The position numbers were made by a program, and so were the translations under genes. Shown here one piece after another: positions 14,695 to 23,556 of a stretch of 43,896 nt of DNA. How positions within the stretch are numbered: position 1 is the stretch's first letter; each line of letters opens with the position of its first letter. A model generated the notes under the pieces. That model did not search any database and had not been told where the DNA came from. It saw nothing but the letters and a program-made list of their open reading frames with translations. Origin of the DNA: Chlamydiales bacterium (GTDB lineage: Bacteria > Chlamydiota > Chlamydiia > Chlamydiales > JAAKFR01); NCBI GenBank assembly GCA_022601635.1, contig JAJACG010000018.1, forward strand, positions 1 to 43,896. Direction: 5' to 3'.

Positions 14695-15597
14695 TTAAAA
14701 GCTTAATACCGCATTGACGCCAGCGTAAGGCGCTGGATCAAACTTGAAATGACGTCCATGCTTATTATTTCTATTGGTAATCTTGAGATCTCCTCTGAAA
14801 GTGGAGCCTCCATAGCCAATGATATAGATATTTTTTGCAGGGCGGCAGGCGAGGTTACCCTCATAGCCCCAGGTGTGATATTCAAAAATTGATTGAGGGT
14901 TTGGCTCACTCTCACCCACTCTGTGACGATTGCGCAAGAATTGAATTCCAACGCCTGCTGTCCAGAAATTCAAAAAATCTTTTTTCAAATTAATCTCAAT
15001 TGGATAGACAGCATTGATATGCAATGTCTCACTGAGATTCCAGACAAAGCCAAGAATAGGCCACACTTTTTGCTTATCTAGGCCAGCCTCAAAGATGAAA
15101 CCCACATCAAATTCGAGGCAGGTGAACCACTCATATTTGCCCCAAACAGAGAGCTGGTAGAGCGTGTAGTCTGCAAGAGAGAACTTCTCGGTGTCAAAAA
15201 AGAGGCCAAAAGTGGCTGTCCATGTCCATTCGGGGAAAGCTTTGGTGAAAGCGCCTACCTGGCCATTGATGTAGTTGAATTTGGTCTCATCGAAATCGGG
15301 GTTTTGATCCCACTGCACAGTTGTTCCAATCCAGCCCGCTCCAAAGATCAGTCCCCAGATCTCACTACAGGGCTGCGTCAATGTGATGCCGGTGTCATAC
15401 TGCGCATAATGCAGCTTTTGTCCCTCAACATCGTGGGAGTGGAATTTGGCATCGGCAACAGAGAGGTAGCTACCACTGACTGAGATAGGGAAGTAGGGAG
15501 GTGCTGTTGGCGGCACAACATCAAATTGCGCCTCATAGTCATCTTGCGCAAATAGTGACGCGCTAGCTAGCAGTAAGGGGATCCACTTTTTCATCAA
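14695..15597 (-). CDS. Predicted secreted outer-membrane beta-barrel protein
   Basis: 300 residues, not assigned to a named family. The N-terminal signal peptide is MMKKWIPLLLASASLFA, with likely cleavage before QDDYEAQ. The mature protein is rich in alternating aromatic/polar strands (for example WTATFGLFFDTEKF, LSVWGKYEWF, NFWTAGVGIQF) and ends in Phe, the standard outer-membrane insertion signal (GVNAVLSF). It starts eight bases after rnhC and is likely co-transcribed with it. An unrecognised gene also sits beside rnhC in Chlamydia as recalled, and this may be its counterpart. A porin-like or adhesin role is inference. Confidence 0.78.
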   Translation of the reverse strand: MMKKWIPLLLASASLFAQDDYEAQFDVVPPTAPPYFPISVSGSYLSVADAKFHSHDVEGQKLHYAQYDTGITLTQPCSEIWGLIFGAGWIGTTVQWDQNPDFDETKFNYINGQVGAFTKAFPEWTWTATFGLFFDTEKFSLADYTLYQLSVWGKYEWFTCLEFDVGFIFEAGLDKQKVWPILGFVWNLSETLHINAVYPIEINLKKDFLNFWTAGVGIQFLRNRHRVGESEPNPQSIFEYHTWGYEGNLACRPAKNIYIIGYGGSTFRGDLKITNRNNKHGRHFKFDPAPYAGVNAVLSF

Positions 15598-15605
15598 CGC
15601 TCAGA

Positions 15606-16493
15606 TTACTCAGCGGCAGAAATAATTTCACCTGTTGTTTTGAAATGCAGTTTTCCAACGTGCGCCAAGATGCCCTTTCCATGCTCTTGCACCAGCTTTC
15701 TTCCCGCGGTAAGTACATGCTGACTGGCACCTTTTGGAAAGGTGACGCCATACTTTTTCTCCAGCTGGGAGATTGCCTCTACAAATCCAGCTCTAGCAAT
15801 TATTGAAGCAGCTGCCACAACAACATCCTGTTCACCACGCGTTCTTTGGGTCAAATTGACCTGTTTCTTTTTTCGCTTGAGTGCATTTTCTACCACATAT
15901 TCTGAGGCAAACTTGTCGATCAAGATATCGGTGCATCCCGTCTTGTCCACCAAAGTCTCAATCACCGTCGCATGACCCCAACCAAGTAGATGGTTGAGGT
16001 TGCTGAATTTTTCATAAAGCTCGTTGTAGCGAACAGGGTTGATCCGCACAATGCAGTGTGGGCAGCACTCTTTGATCCGTTTTGCCGTCTTCAAAATAGT
16101 GGAATCGCGCAGCTTCTTGGAATCTTTGACTCCAATTTTGACCAGCTCATCGATCTTCTGCTCATCAGCATAGACACCGGCCACCACAAGCGGTCCAAAA
16201 AAATCGCCCTTGCCCGACTCATCCACCCCGATGCGCGCCATCTTATCCACTTCGTTGTAGCCGTAAGTAAAAGTTTTTAAAACTTCAGGCTCTAGATAGA
16301 AACGAATGAAATCATCCATACCGCTGCCCTGCACCATCATCTTGCCCGAAGCATAGAGCGTCAAGCAGACCCCCTTCTTCTTCGCTTGAAAGAGAGTATG
16401 TGGCGGCTTTGTCACCTCAAAGCCCTGCTCAACTAGCTCGTTATGAAGCCAATCGGCGCGGTCCGTATCAAATTCTGTCAGGAAGTGTCCCAT
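15606..16493 (-). CDS. rnhC: Ribonuclease HIII
   Basis: 295 residues. RNase HIII cuts the RNA strand of RNA-DNA hybrids. It differs from RNase HII by an N-terminal TBP-like substrate-binding domain (about residues 1-85, with KGVCLTLYASGKMMVQGSG) ahead of the nuclease core. The signature DESGKGDFFGPLVVAGV carries the first catalytic acids. VRINPVRYNELYEK and the later DxxxxKF-type segment (DILIDKFASE) follow. Chlamydiae are known to use RnhC. TATAGA ends seven bases before the ATG but lacks a good -35 box. It leads a two-gene unit with the beta-barrel gene. Confidence 0.95.
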   Translation of the reverse strand: MGHFLTEFDTDRADWLHNELVEQGFEVTKPPHTLFQAKKKGVCLTLYASGKMMVQGSGMDDFIRFYLEPEVLKTFTYGYNEVDKMARIGVDESGKGDFFGPLVVAGVYADEQKIDELVKIGVKDSKKLRDSTILKTAKRIKECCPHCIVRINPVRYNELYEKFSNLNHLLGWGHATVIETLVDKTGCTDILIDKFASEYVVENALKRKKKQVNLTQRTRGEQDVVVAAASIIARAGFVEAISQLEKKYGVTFPKGASQHVLTAGRKLVQEHGKGILAHVGKLHFKTTGEIISAAE

Positions 16494-16545
16494 CTTGGCA
16501 TCTATATTGCATATTTCTAAGTAGAATTTCTACCCGTATTTAGTA

Positions 16546-17958
16546 GTGAAAAAAGTTTTATGTCTCACAGCTCTATTGACCGGCTGCTTTTCAGTAGATC
16601 CCGAAAGCTGCTTGATGGATCCCGAAAATAGCAATCTAAGTGAAGCTAGTGAGTACGCCTTTGGCAGCGTCGATGTGGGTCAGCAGATTCCCGAGCAGTG
16701 GTGGACTCTTTTTGGCGATTCCCAACTCAACTGTCTGATTGAAGCAGCGTTGGAGCAAAATCCTACGATCGAAGAGGCGCAAAGGCGTGTGAATCTTGCC
16801 TATGAGGTGGCTCTAGAATCACGCTCTAAACTTCTTCCCTATCTGGATGCTTGGGGAGAGGCTGAGCGCAACAAACTCTCTCTCTATGGCTTTGGTCTTC
16901 CTGGCTTCATTCCGCTTTTGGCTCCTTTGAATCGAAATTTCAACTGGATCAACATGCTTCTGCGCGGTTCATGGGAGATTGATATCTGGGGAAAGAATCG
17001 CAACCTATTCTTGAGCAAATTGGACGATACTACTGCCACATATGCTGACATGCTGCAGGCCAAAGTGGTTTTGGCCACCTCAGTTGCCTCTGCCTATTTT
17101 AATTTGCAAAGCCACCAAAGGCAGCTGGAGGTGTTGATTGAGCAGGCGGAGGACAAGGGGGGGGTGGCTCGCCTTCTCAACCAGCGCTTTCGCAAGGGAA
17201 TGGCGGATGAGTTTTGGGTCTACCGTGAAGATAGCGCTCTTGCTTTGATCATCGATCAGATTGAGAGAATGCGCGGCATTATTGAGAGCGATAAGCACGC
17301 CTTGGCCGCTTTGGTTGCAAATCAAGTAGAGCTAGAAGTTGTGCCTGTTGCCTCTTTCGAAAAACCCTTTCCTCTGCCCGCCTGCTTGCCACTGGAATTG
17401 ATCAAAAGAAGACCCGATATTCGAGCACAGATCTGGCGCATCGAATCTTCTACAAAGAGGGTTAAAGCTGCCAAAGCGCGCTTTTTGCCTAATCTCGATC
17501 TTTTTGGAACAGTAGGTTTTATATCATTTTTCTGGGATCGTCTGGTGCAAGCACAAACTTTTGACTATGAGGTTGGGGGAAATAGCACACTGCCTCTTTA
17601 TACGGGTGGTGATCTTTGTGCCCGTTTGGGACAGAGCGAACAGGAGATGGAGATAGCGATTGCGCAGTACAATCAGACTCTTTTGAAGGCTGTTCGTGAA
17701 GTGAGTGATGCTCTGAGTGATCTTAAGACAGCAGATGAGCGGTTGGATGCGATCAATGATGCGCTCGATGATGCTGTTTTGCTTTATGATCTGACTAATC
17801 AAAAGTATGAACGGGGAATCGAAACTTTGGTCAGCCTGCTCAATGCGCGCTACAGTGTGATGGTTCAAGAGTTAACCAGGCAGGAGATTGAGCTGATGCG
17901 TATGGAGGCTCTTGTTGCGCTTGTGCGTTCAATTGGAGGGGGATATGGAGGAGAGTGA
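16546..17958 (+). CDS. Outer-membrane efflux lipoprotein (TolC/OprM/NodT family)
   Basis: 470 residues. The start codon is GTG. The lipoprotein signal MKKVLCLTALLTGC places the lipidated cysteine at position 14. The mature protein has two repeats of the outer-membrane efflux fold: PEQWWTLFGDSQLNCLIEAALEQNPTIEEAQRRV near the N-terminus, and NLDLFGTVGF, LPLYTGGDL, ALSDLKTADERL in the second half. The family forms the trimeric channel through the outer membrane and the periplasm. It begins an operon whose next genes code for the membrane-fusion protein and the inner-membrane pump, with a 14-base overlap to the next gene. No convincing promoter was found in the 52-base gap to rnhC. Confidence 0.93.
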   Translation: MKKVLCLTALLTGCFSVDPESCLMDPENSNLSEASEYAFGSVDVGQQIPEQWWTLFGDSQLNCLIEAALEQNPTIEEAQRRVNLAYEVALESRSKLLPYLDAWGEAERNKLSLYGFGLPGFIPLLAPLNRNFNWINMLLRGSWEIDIWGKNRNLFLSKLDDTTATYADMLQAKVVLATSVASAYFNLQSHQRQLEVLIEQAEDKGGVARLLNQRFRKGMADEFWVYREDSALALIIDQIERMRGIIESDKHALAALVANQVELEVVPVASFEKPFPLPACLPLELIKRRPDIRAQIWRIESSTKRVKAAKARFLPNLDLFGTVGFISFFWDRLVQAQTFDYEVGGNSTLPLYTGGDLCARLGQSEQEMEIAIAQYNQTLLKAVREVSDALSDLKTADERLDAINDALDDAVLLYDLTNQKYERGIETLVSLLNARYSVMVQELTRQEIELMRMEALVALVRSIGGGYGGE

Positions 17959-19114
17959 CAACCACAAAAAGCGCACCGTTTTCATGGTGATCGCTTTGAC
18001 AATTTTTGCTCTTTTGGGAATAGCGTGGTTGGTCTATTGGCTGCTTGTTGGTCGCTTCTATGTCAAAACAGAGGATGCCTACGTGCATGGCAATCAGATG
18101 CAGGTGACCTCGCAGGTGAGCTCGGGAATCAAAGCGATCTATGCTGATGAGACAGATTTTGTGGAAAAGGGGCAGCTCGTTGTGGAAATGGAGCAGGCTG
18201 ACTACATCCTCAAATATGCGGAGATGAAGGAGCAGCTGGCAGGCGCTGTTAGAAATGTTGCTGCTCTATTTAGAGCGGCTCAGGCGCAACAAGCTGTCTT
18301 AGAGGCACGCCAAGCAGAGCTTGCTCTTGCAAGGCTCGATCTTGAGCATCGCGAAGGGCTGGTTGACACAGGTGCCATTTCCATTGAAGAGTATGAAACC
18401 TATGAAACAAAGGTTGTGACAGCCCAGGCGCTTGTCAAAGAGGCGGAAGAACTACTTGGTGAAGCGCATGTGCGCATTTCTGGAACGACAGTGCGCACCC
18501 ATCCCCTTGTGTTGCAAAGCGCCACCCGTGTGCGTGAAGCCTACCTCAATTTGATCCGCTGCCGCGTGCTCGCTCCAGTCTCCGGCTACATCGCCAAGCG
18601 CGGAGTGCAAGTTGGTGATTGGATCGGCGCAGGTGAGACGATTATGATGGTAGTTCCCCTCGATTTTCTCTGGATGGAGGCCAATTTCAAAGAGACCAAA
18701 TTGAAGAAGGTGCGCACAGGACAGCCAGTCACATTTTGGTCTGACATCCACGGCTCCTCTGTCAAATATAGCGGCCATGTTGTCGGCTACCAAGCAGGCA
18801 CAGGAACAGCCTTTTCTATTTTGCCAGCTCAAAATGCCTCTGGAAACTGGATCAAAATTGTGCAGCGGGTGCCGATTCGCGTCAATATCCCCACAGAGCA
18901 GCTGAAAAAAAATCCCTTAGTGATCGGTCTCTCTTTGCACGCCAAAGTGGATGTGCACGACTATGAGAGAGAAATGCTCACCGATGTGCCAACTTTTGAG
19001 CCGGTCTACCATACTGAAATTTATCAGACGCAGATGAATCAGATGGAGCAGGTGACACCGGTGATTGAAACAATCATTGAAACCAATCTCCCAGCTGAGT
19101 ATCGCAATGGATGA
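17945..19114 (+). CDS. emrA: Membrane-fusion protein, EmrA/HlyD type
   Basis: 389 residues. One N-terminal transmembrane helix (about 12-35) anchors the protein in the inner membrane. The periplasmic part has the biotinyl-lipoyl-like half motif (VSSGIKAIYADETDFVEKGQLVVEME), a long coiled-coil hairpin (about 95-185, rich in Ala, Glu and Leu), and the second half motif (RVLAPVSGYIAKRGVQVGDWIGAGETIM). WMEANFKETKLKKVRTGQPV is typical of EmrA. It bridges the pump to the outer-membrane channel. The ATG lies inside the upstream gene, with GGAGGGGG as the ribosome-binding site. It overlaps the pump gene by 8 bases (ATGGATGA). Confidence 0.93.
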   Translation: MEESDNHKKRTVFMVIALTIFALLGIAWLVYWLLVGRFYVKTEDAYVHGNQMQVTSQVSSGIKAIYADETDFVEKGQLVVEMEQADYILKYAEMKEQLAGAVRNVAALFRAAQAQQAVLEARQAELALARLDLEHREGLVDTGAISIEEYETYETKVVTAQALVKEAEELLGEAHVRISGTTVRTHPLVLQSATRVREAYLNLIRCRVLAPVSGYIAKRGVQVGDWIGAGETIMMVVPLDFLWMEANFKETKLKKVRTGQPVTFWSDIHGSSVKYSGHVVGYQAGTGTAFSILPAQNASGNWIKIVQRVPIRVNIPTEQLKKNPLVIGLSLHAKVDVHDYEREMLTDVPTFEPVYHTEIYQTQMNQMEQVTPVIETIIETNLPAEYRNG

Positions 19115-20648
19115 GGCTGTGCCGATTGAACTTCAGGGGCTTGCTAAATTTTTTGCGATCATAGCGGTGGGCATTGGCACCTTTTTGATCACACTGGATC
19201 AGTTCATCGTCAATGTTTCGATTTCTACAATTGCGGGTGAGCTGGGGGTGAGTGATAATAATGGTGCCTGGTCGATCACTGCATATACAACTGCGAGCGC
19301 CTTCGTCATTCCGTTGACGGGCTTTTTGACTGAACGTATAGGGCGTATCCGCCTCTTTGCTCTTTCGGCAATTCTGTTTGCTTTCTTTTCCTTTATGTGT
19401 GGTGCTGCAATGACGCTGGGGCAGCTGGTTCTTTATCGCGTGCTGCAGGGTGCTGCAGGTGGTCCGCTCATTCCACTCTCTCAGTCACTTCTGCTGCTGC
19501 TGATGCCTGGAAGAAAGTCAGCAGCGCTTGGCGTCTTCGGGATGCTTGTGATGATTGGGCCTGTAGTGGGACCCATTTTGGGTGGTTGGATCACCTTTGA
19601 CTACGGCTGGCGGCCGATCTTCTATATCAATGTCCCAATTGGCATTCTTGTTGCGATCGTCTCCTATAGTCTGCTTGCTCGCTTTGAGAGCAAAAAAACG
19701 AAGCCACATATGGACTATTGGGGGCTCGCCTTTCTCTTTTTTTGGGTAGCCGCCTATCAGATATTGATGAACAAAGGGTATGACTGGGCGTGGTTTGAGT
19801 CTTACAAAATTCGTGTTCTTGGCATTATCACCGTGATCTGTCTCGTGCTTTTTATGATCTGGGAGTGGTTTGACAAGGAGCCGATTGTTAATCTCAAATT
19901 CTTCAAGAGTTTCAATTTCGCTGCTGCTCTGTTCATCATGACCCCTATTATGAGTGTCGCCTTTTGTAACCTGGTTGTTGGGCCTCTTTGGGTGCAAAAT
20001 GTCTTAGGATACAATCAGCTTTGGGCGGGACTTACTCTCGCCCCAATGGGATTGACTTCGCTGATTTTCTTTCCTCTTGTGGGGCGCTTTATGCCCTATA
20101 TGGATGTGCGCCTCTGGGTCTTCTTCGCTCTCACTATTCTTTCAGCCAGCTTTTTTTGGATGGCCTACTCTCCGATCGATATCGACTTTATGACAATCGC
20201 TAAGCAGCGCATGTTGATGGGAGTTGGTTTTGCGTTGATCTACCCACCCCTGATGGCGATGGCGATCTCCGACATTCCTCCTAAGCAGATGCCAAGCGGC
20301 ACTGGACTCTACTCCTTTGCAAGAATGATGGGGGTGGGCTTTGGTGTTGCCTATGGTGCTAACTACTACTTGACGCGTGAAGTTTTTTTTCAATCGCGGT
20401 ATAGCTCTTGGATGATTCCATCAAATGAATTTTTTGCTCCCTATGTGACCGCCCTGGAGGGGCTTGGTATGAAGGGGCAGGAGGTCAATGCTATGCTTTA
20501 TGAGGTTCTGCAGCATCAAGCCTTCACAGAGAGTTACTTGCAACTTTGTTTTGTTTCTGGTGTAATAGCTGCCCTTTTGGCATTGGCGCTCCCCTTCACA
20601 AAGAAGGTGGATCTGCATGAATCAACCCCGGCAGGAGTGGGACATTAA
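19107..20648 (+). CDS. emrB: Multidrug efflux MFS transporter, EmrB type (DHA2, 14 TM)
   Basis: 513 residues, very hydrophobic, with the length and pattern of 14-helix DHA2 drug:proton antiporters. The DHA2 signature is visible in TM1 (GIGTFLITLDQFIVNVSIS), and the TM5 antiporter motif region is VVGPILGGWITFDYGWRPIFYINVPIGI. With the preceding two genes it would form a tripartite pump from the inner membrane to outside. The substrate is unknown and need not be a drug: host-derived or bile/fatty compounds are possible. The ATG at 19107 is chosen because it sits in the coupled ATGGATGA overlap with emrA. Its TAA overlaps the malic enzyme ATG by one base. Confidence 0.93.
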   Translation: MDEAVPIELQGLAKFFAIIAVGIGTFLITLDQFIVNVSISTIAGELGVSDNNGAWSITAYTTASAFVIPLTGFLTERIGRIRLFALSAILFAFFSFMCGAAMTLGQLVLYRVLQGAAGGPLIPLSQSLLLLLMPGRKSAALGVFGMLVMIGPVVGPILGGWITFDYGWRPIFYINVPIGILVAIVSYSLLARFESKKTKPHMDYWGLAFLFFWVAAYQILMNKGYDWAWFESYKIRVLGIITVICLVLFMIWEWFDKEPIVNLKFFKSFNFAAALFIMTPIMSVAFCNLVVGPLWVQNVLGYNQLWAGLTLAPMGLTSLIFFPLVGRFMPYMDVRLWVFFALTILSASFFWMAYSPIDIDFMTIAKQRMLMGVGFALIYPPLMAMAISDIPPKQMPSGTGLYSFARMMGVGFGVAYGANYYLTREVFFQSRYSSWMIPSNEFFAPYVTALEGLGMKGQEVNAMLYEVLQHQAFTESYLQLCFVSGVIAALLALALPFTKKVDLHESTPAGVGH

Positions 20649-22279
20649 TGAGAGTATTTGAGATCAACCAAGATTTTTCGATCGACACCCATGTGCGTGG
20701 TGAGCTGATTCTGCAAGATCCTATTTTGAACAAGGGAACGGCATTTACAGAGGAAGAGCGTACGCGTCTTCGTCTACACGGACTTTTACCGCCCCATATC
20801 AAGACTCTAGAGGAGCAGGTGGATCACTGCTATTCCGAATATCAGCAAAAAGAGACAGATCTTGCCAAGCATATCTATCTACGCGGTCTGCAAGATCGCA
20901 ATGAGGTGCTTTTCTATGCGCTGTTGCGCAAACATATCGCTGAGATGCTTGAAATTGTCTACACCCCAACTGTGGGCAAGGCGTGCCGCCGCTTCTACGA
21001 CATTTACAGACGGCCGCGCGGCCTCTTCATTTCCTATCCAAATCGTCACCGCATCGATGAGATGTTGAATAACTGCGCATTGCCGCAGGTTCAGGCGATG
21101 GTGGTGACAGATGGTGGGCGTATTTTGGGCCTTGGAGATCAAGGTGCTGGTGGGATGGGTATTCCAATTGGCAAGGTAGCGCTCTACACAGCGTGCGGCG
21201 GTTTACATCCAGCATTTGGTTTGCCGGTAATGCTCGATGTGGGCACTGATAATGAAGATCTTTTGGCTGACCCCTTCTATCTGGGCTGGCGCCATAAAAG
21301 ATTGACAGGCGACGCTTATTACGACTTTGTCGATCAATTTGTGCAGGCGGTTAAACGGCGCTTCCCCCACGCTATCTTGCAGTGGGAAGATTTTCCAAAG
21401 CAGCATGCGCACAAGCTACTCAATCGCTACCGCGATCAAATGCTCACCTTCAACGACGATATTCAAGGAACTGCGGCTGTCACACTCGCCTCCATTTTGG
21501 CTGGTGTGAAGGTGGCGAATCGCGATCTCAAGGATGAAAATATCGTCATTGTAGGAGCGGGTTCTTCCGGCATGGGAATTGCCGACCTGCTTGTACGCGC
21601 CTTTTTGCGTGAGGGTCTTACAGAGGATGAGGCTATTGAGCGTATCTGGATTTTGAATAGTCGTGGATTGATTGGTGAAGAGAATCCAAGCTCGCAGCCG
21701 CGCTTTCATAAAGAGAGCTGTATGCCGCTTCTTGATTGTATCAAAAAAAGTGGTGCAACAACATTGATCGGTGTCTGCGCCCAAAAGGGGATTTTCACTC
21801 GCCAAGTGATCAAGGCGATGGCGAAGGGGTGTGAGAGGCCAATTATTTTGCCGCTTTCCAATCCTGACAGCTTAGCAGAGGCGGAGCCTAAAGATCTGAT
21901 TGAGTGGACAGCTGGAAGGGCGCTGATTGCAACTGGCACAAAATTTCCTGACCACACCTACAAAGGGCAAGTCTACCGCTTTGGGCAGAATAATAATCAC
22001 TACATCTTTCCGGCGATTGCCCTCGGTGTTTTGGCATCGCAGGCTAACTACATTTCGAGCGATATGTTTTTGGCTGCAGCGCGCAAATTGGCGGAGCATT
22101 CGCCCGCTTTGAACGATCCAAAAGATCCGCTCTTTCCCGAGCCGGAAAAACTACCTGAGATTGCTCGCTCGATTGCAATTGCTGTTGCGCAGCATGCCGG
22201 CGTTCTCGCACATGAGGCGGAAATCAAGATTGCCCACGCCTTTTGGGATCCTCACTACCCACTCTTTGTAAGTAAATAG
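20648..22279 (+). CDS. maeA: NAD-dependent malic enzyme
   Basis: 543 residues, the long eukaryote/E. coli SfcA-type malic enzyme, which makes pyruvate, CO2 and NADH (or NADPH) from malate. The N-terminal malic domain has YTPTVGKACRRF and DGGRILGLGDQGAGGMGIPIGK, the metal/substrate-site block is FNDDIQGTAAV, and the NAD-binding motif is GAGSSGMGIADLL. The distinction between NAD and NADP use is by overall similarity only. It is joined to the efflux genes by a TAATG one-base overlap, an odd partnership that may simply reflect operon rearrangement, or may link malate import/export and use. The 3' end overlaps the convergent transporter by 25 bases. Confidence 0.94.
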   Translation: MRVFEINQDFSIDTHVRGELILQDPILNKGTAFTEEERTRLRLHGLLPPHIKTLEEQVDHCYSEYQQKETDLAKHIYLRGLQDRNEVLFYALLRKHIAEMLEIVYTPTVGKACRRFYDIYRRPRGLFISYPNRHRIDEMLNNCALPQVQAMVVTDGGRILGLGDQGAGGMGIPIGKVALYTACGGLHPAFGLPVMLDVGTDNEDLLADPFYLGWRHKRLTGDAYYDFVDQFVQAVKRRFPHAILQWEDFPKQHAHKLLNRYRDQMLTFNDDIQGTAAVTLASILAGVKVANRDLKDENIVIVGAGSSGMGIADLLVRAFLREGLTEDEAIERIWILNSRGLIGEENPSSQPRFHKESCMPLLDCIKKSGATTLIGVCAQKGIFTRQVIKAMAKGCERPIILPLSNPDSLAEAEPKDLIEWTAGRALIATGTKFPDHTYKGQVYRFGQNNNHYIFPAIALGVLASQANYISSDMFLAAARKLAEHSPALNDPKDPLFPEPEKLPEIARSIAIAVAQHAGVLAHEAEIKIAHAFWDPHYPLFVSK

Positions 22280-23439
22280 GCTCTATTGCTGAAGAGGAAG
22301 AGGCTGCCCATAAGGCAGAAAAGCGAGCCAGTCAGAAAGAGCGCTGTCGTACCAGCCGCCAAAAAAATGAAATTCCCTAAAAAGGGAATTGTCATCCCAC
22401 GCAAACCAACACTCAAAATGTTCATCTCACTATAGGGCAAGCTCTCCCGATTTTTGGAAAATTTGACAGCCGACATATGCCACGAAAGCTCACTACCAGC
22501 TTGCATCACCCCATAGCCTAAATAGGCAAAGAAAAGAAGAGGTAGGAAGCTTTGACTCGCCAAAAGCAGAGGGTGGAAGAGAGCTGCCATCGCTGCTACA
22601 ATAGCGCTGAAAATGAAAATGTTGGTCTTGTTAAAGTAGCTGCTCCAAATACCCGATGTGAGTGCAAACCCAACTCCCTTACAGATGGTGATCGCTAGCA
22701 TCACCTGCGTATAGCTGATCTGTAGATGGTCGACAAAAAAGATGGGCAAAACAGGCTGAATTACCATCAAACCCGCGCCACCTAGCATGAAGCCAAGCTG
22801 GTATCTAGAAAAGGCGCGATCACGCCCCCAAAGCGCCCAAGCGCGTCGCCACGGCAGCAATATGCGATTCTCCTCAATCACCTCCTTCGTCCACGCATGC
22901 GGAATGCGCACCAAAAAGAGCGTCGAGAAAATGCCAATCAGAGCTGTTAAAGGAAAGAGCCAGCGCCACGCCGACCCATCAATGTCTAAAATCACTCCCA
23001 AAGCAAGAGGCAGAAGCGCCGTGCCCAAATACTCAATCGCATTGCCAAGAGCAAAGATTTTGGAACGCGACTCATCAGGAAGATGGCGCTTAAAAATCTC
23101 CATCCACGCCGGCATACTGCCACGTGAAAGAGTCATGTAAAAACCAAAGGCAAGAATGACAAAGAGTGGAGAGCTAACCCAATAAAAAAGCAGAAAGGGA
23201 ACAAATCGCAAGATGTTAGTAAGTACTAGGTTGGAGACAAGATTGCGCCGATTGAAAGAGCTCCAGTAGACAGCGAGCAGGGAGGAGGCAGGTTTTAGGG
23301 CGACTAGAAGCGTAAGCTGCCACGCAGGGACGTGGAACTCTTTGTATAGGATCATCGAAAGAGCGCTAAGAAGCGCCCAAAAGGGCAGTCCAAAAAAGCG
23401 CGTTCCAATGAAGGCTGCTGAAGTGGTGCGCGCAGTCAT
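22255..23439 (-). CDS. MFS transporter, unknown substrate
   Basis: 394 residues with about 12 hydrophobic segments. The recognisable MFS feel comes from a glycine-rich first half, a charged central loop (RIPHAWTKEVIEENRILLPWRRAWALWGRDRAF, about residues 175-215 in part) and a second six-helix bundle. No substrate family is recognised; it is not an ATP/ADP translocase of the Tlc type. The ATG at 23439 is chosen because a perfect consensus promoter ends seven bases upstream; a longer in-frame start lies within that promoter. The transcript should therefore start at or beside the ATG. Confidence 0.82.
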   Translation of the reverse strand: MTARTTSAAFIGTRFFGLPFWALLSALSMILYKEFHVPAWQLTLLVALKPASSLLAVYWSSFNRRNLVSNLVLTNILRFVPFLLFYWVSSPLFVILAFGFYMTLSRGSMPAWMEIFKRHLPDESRSKIFALGNAIEYLGTALLPLALGVILDIDGSAWRWLFPLTALIGIFSTLFLVRIPHAWTKEVIEENRILLPWRRAWALWGRDRAFSRYQLGFMLGGAGLMVIQPVLPIFFVDHLQISYTQVMLAITICKGVGFALTSGIWSSYFNKTNIFIFSAIVAAMAALFHPLLLASQSFLPLLFFAYLGYGVMQAGSELSWHMSAVKFSKNRESLPYSEMNILSVGLRGMTIPFLGNFIFLAAGTTALFLTGSLFCLMGSLFLFSNRAYLLTKSG

Positions 23440-23446
23440 CCAAAAT

Positions 23447-23475
23447 ATTATACAGCAACAAATGGTAGTTGTCAA
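23447..23475 (-). promoter_or_regulatory. Consensus sigma70-type promoter TTGACA-17-TATAAT, leaderless
   Basis: On the minus strand TTGACA (23470-23475) and TATAAT (23447-23452) match the sigma70/sigma66 consensus at all 12 positions with ideal 17-base spacing. Only seven bases separate the -10 from the ATG of the MFS gene, so the first transcribed base falls at or next to the start codon. Confidence 0.8.
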
Positions 23476-23505
23476 AAATCAAAAAATAAGTAGCCATTGC
23501 ATTAA

Positions 23506-23534
23506 TTGTGAGAATATTGGATAAGATTTATACA
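23506..23534 (+). promoter_or_regulatory. Predicted promoter TTGTGA-17-TATACA
   Basis: TTGTGA (23506-23511) and TATACA (23529-23534), 17 bases apart, lie 30 bases from the divergent MFS promoter. A 22-base gap with GAGG leads to the ATG at 23557. Confidence 0.45.
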
Positions 23535-23556
23535 AAATTAAAATTAGAGGTCCTTT

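Noticed and set aside
22255-23439. ATP/ADP (Tlc-type) nucleotide transporter, expected in Chlamydiae
   Set aside because: The protein has the 12-helix MFS layout and none of the Tlc family sequence features.
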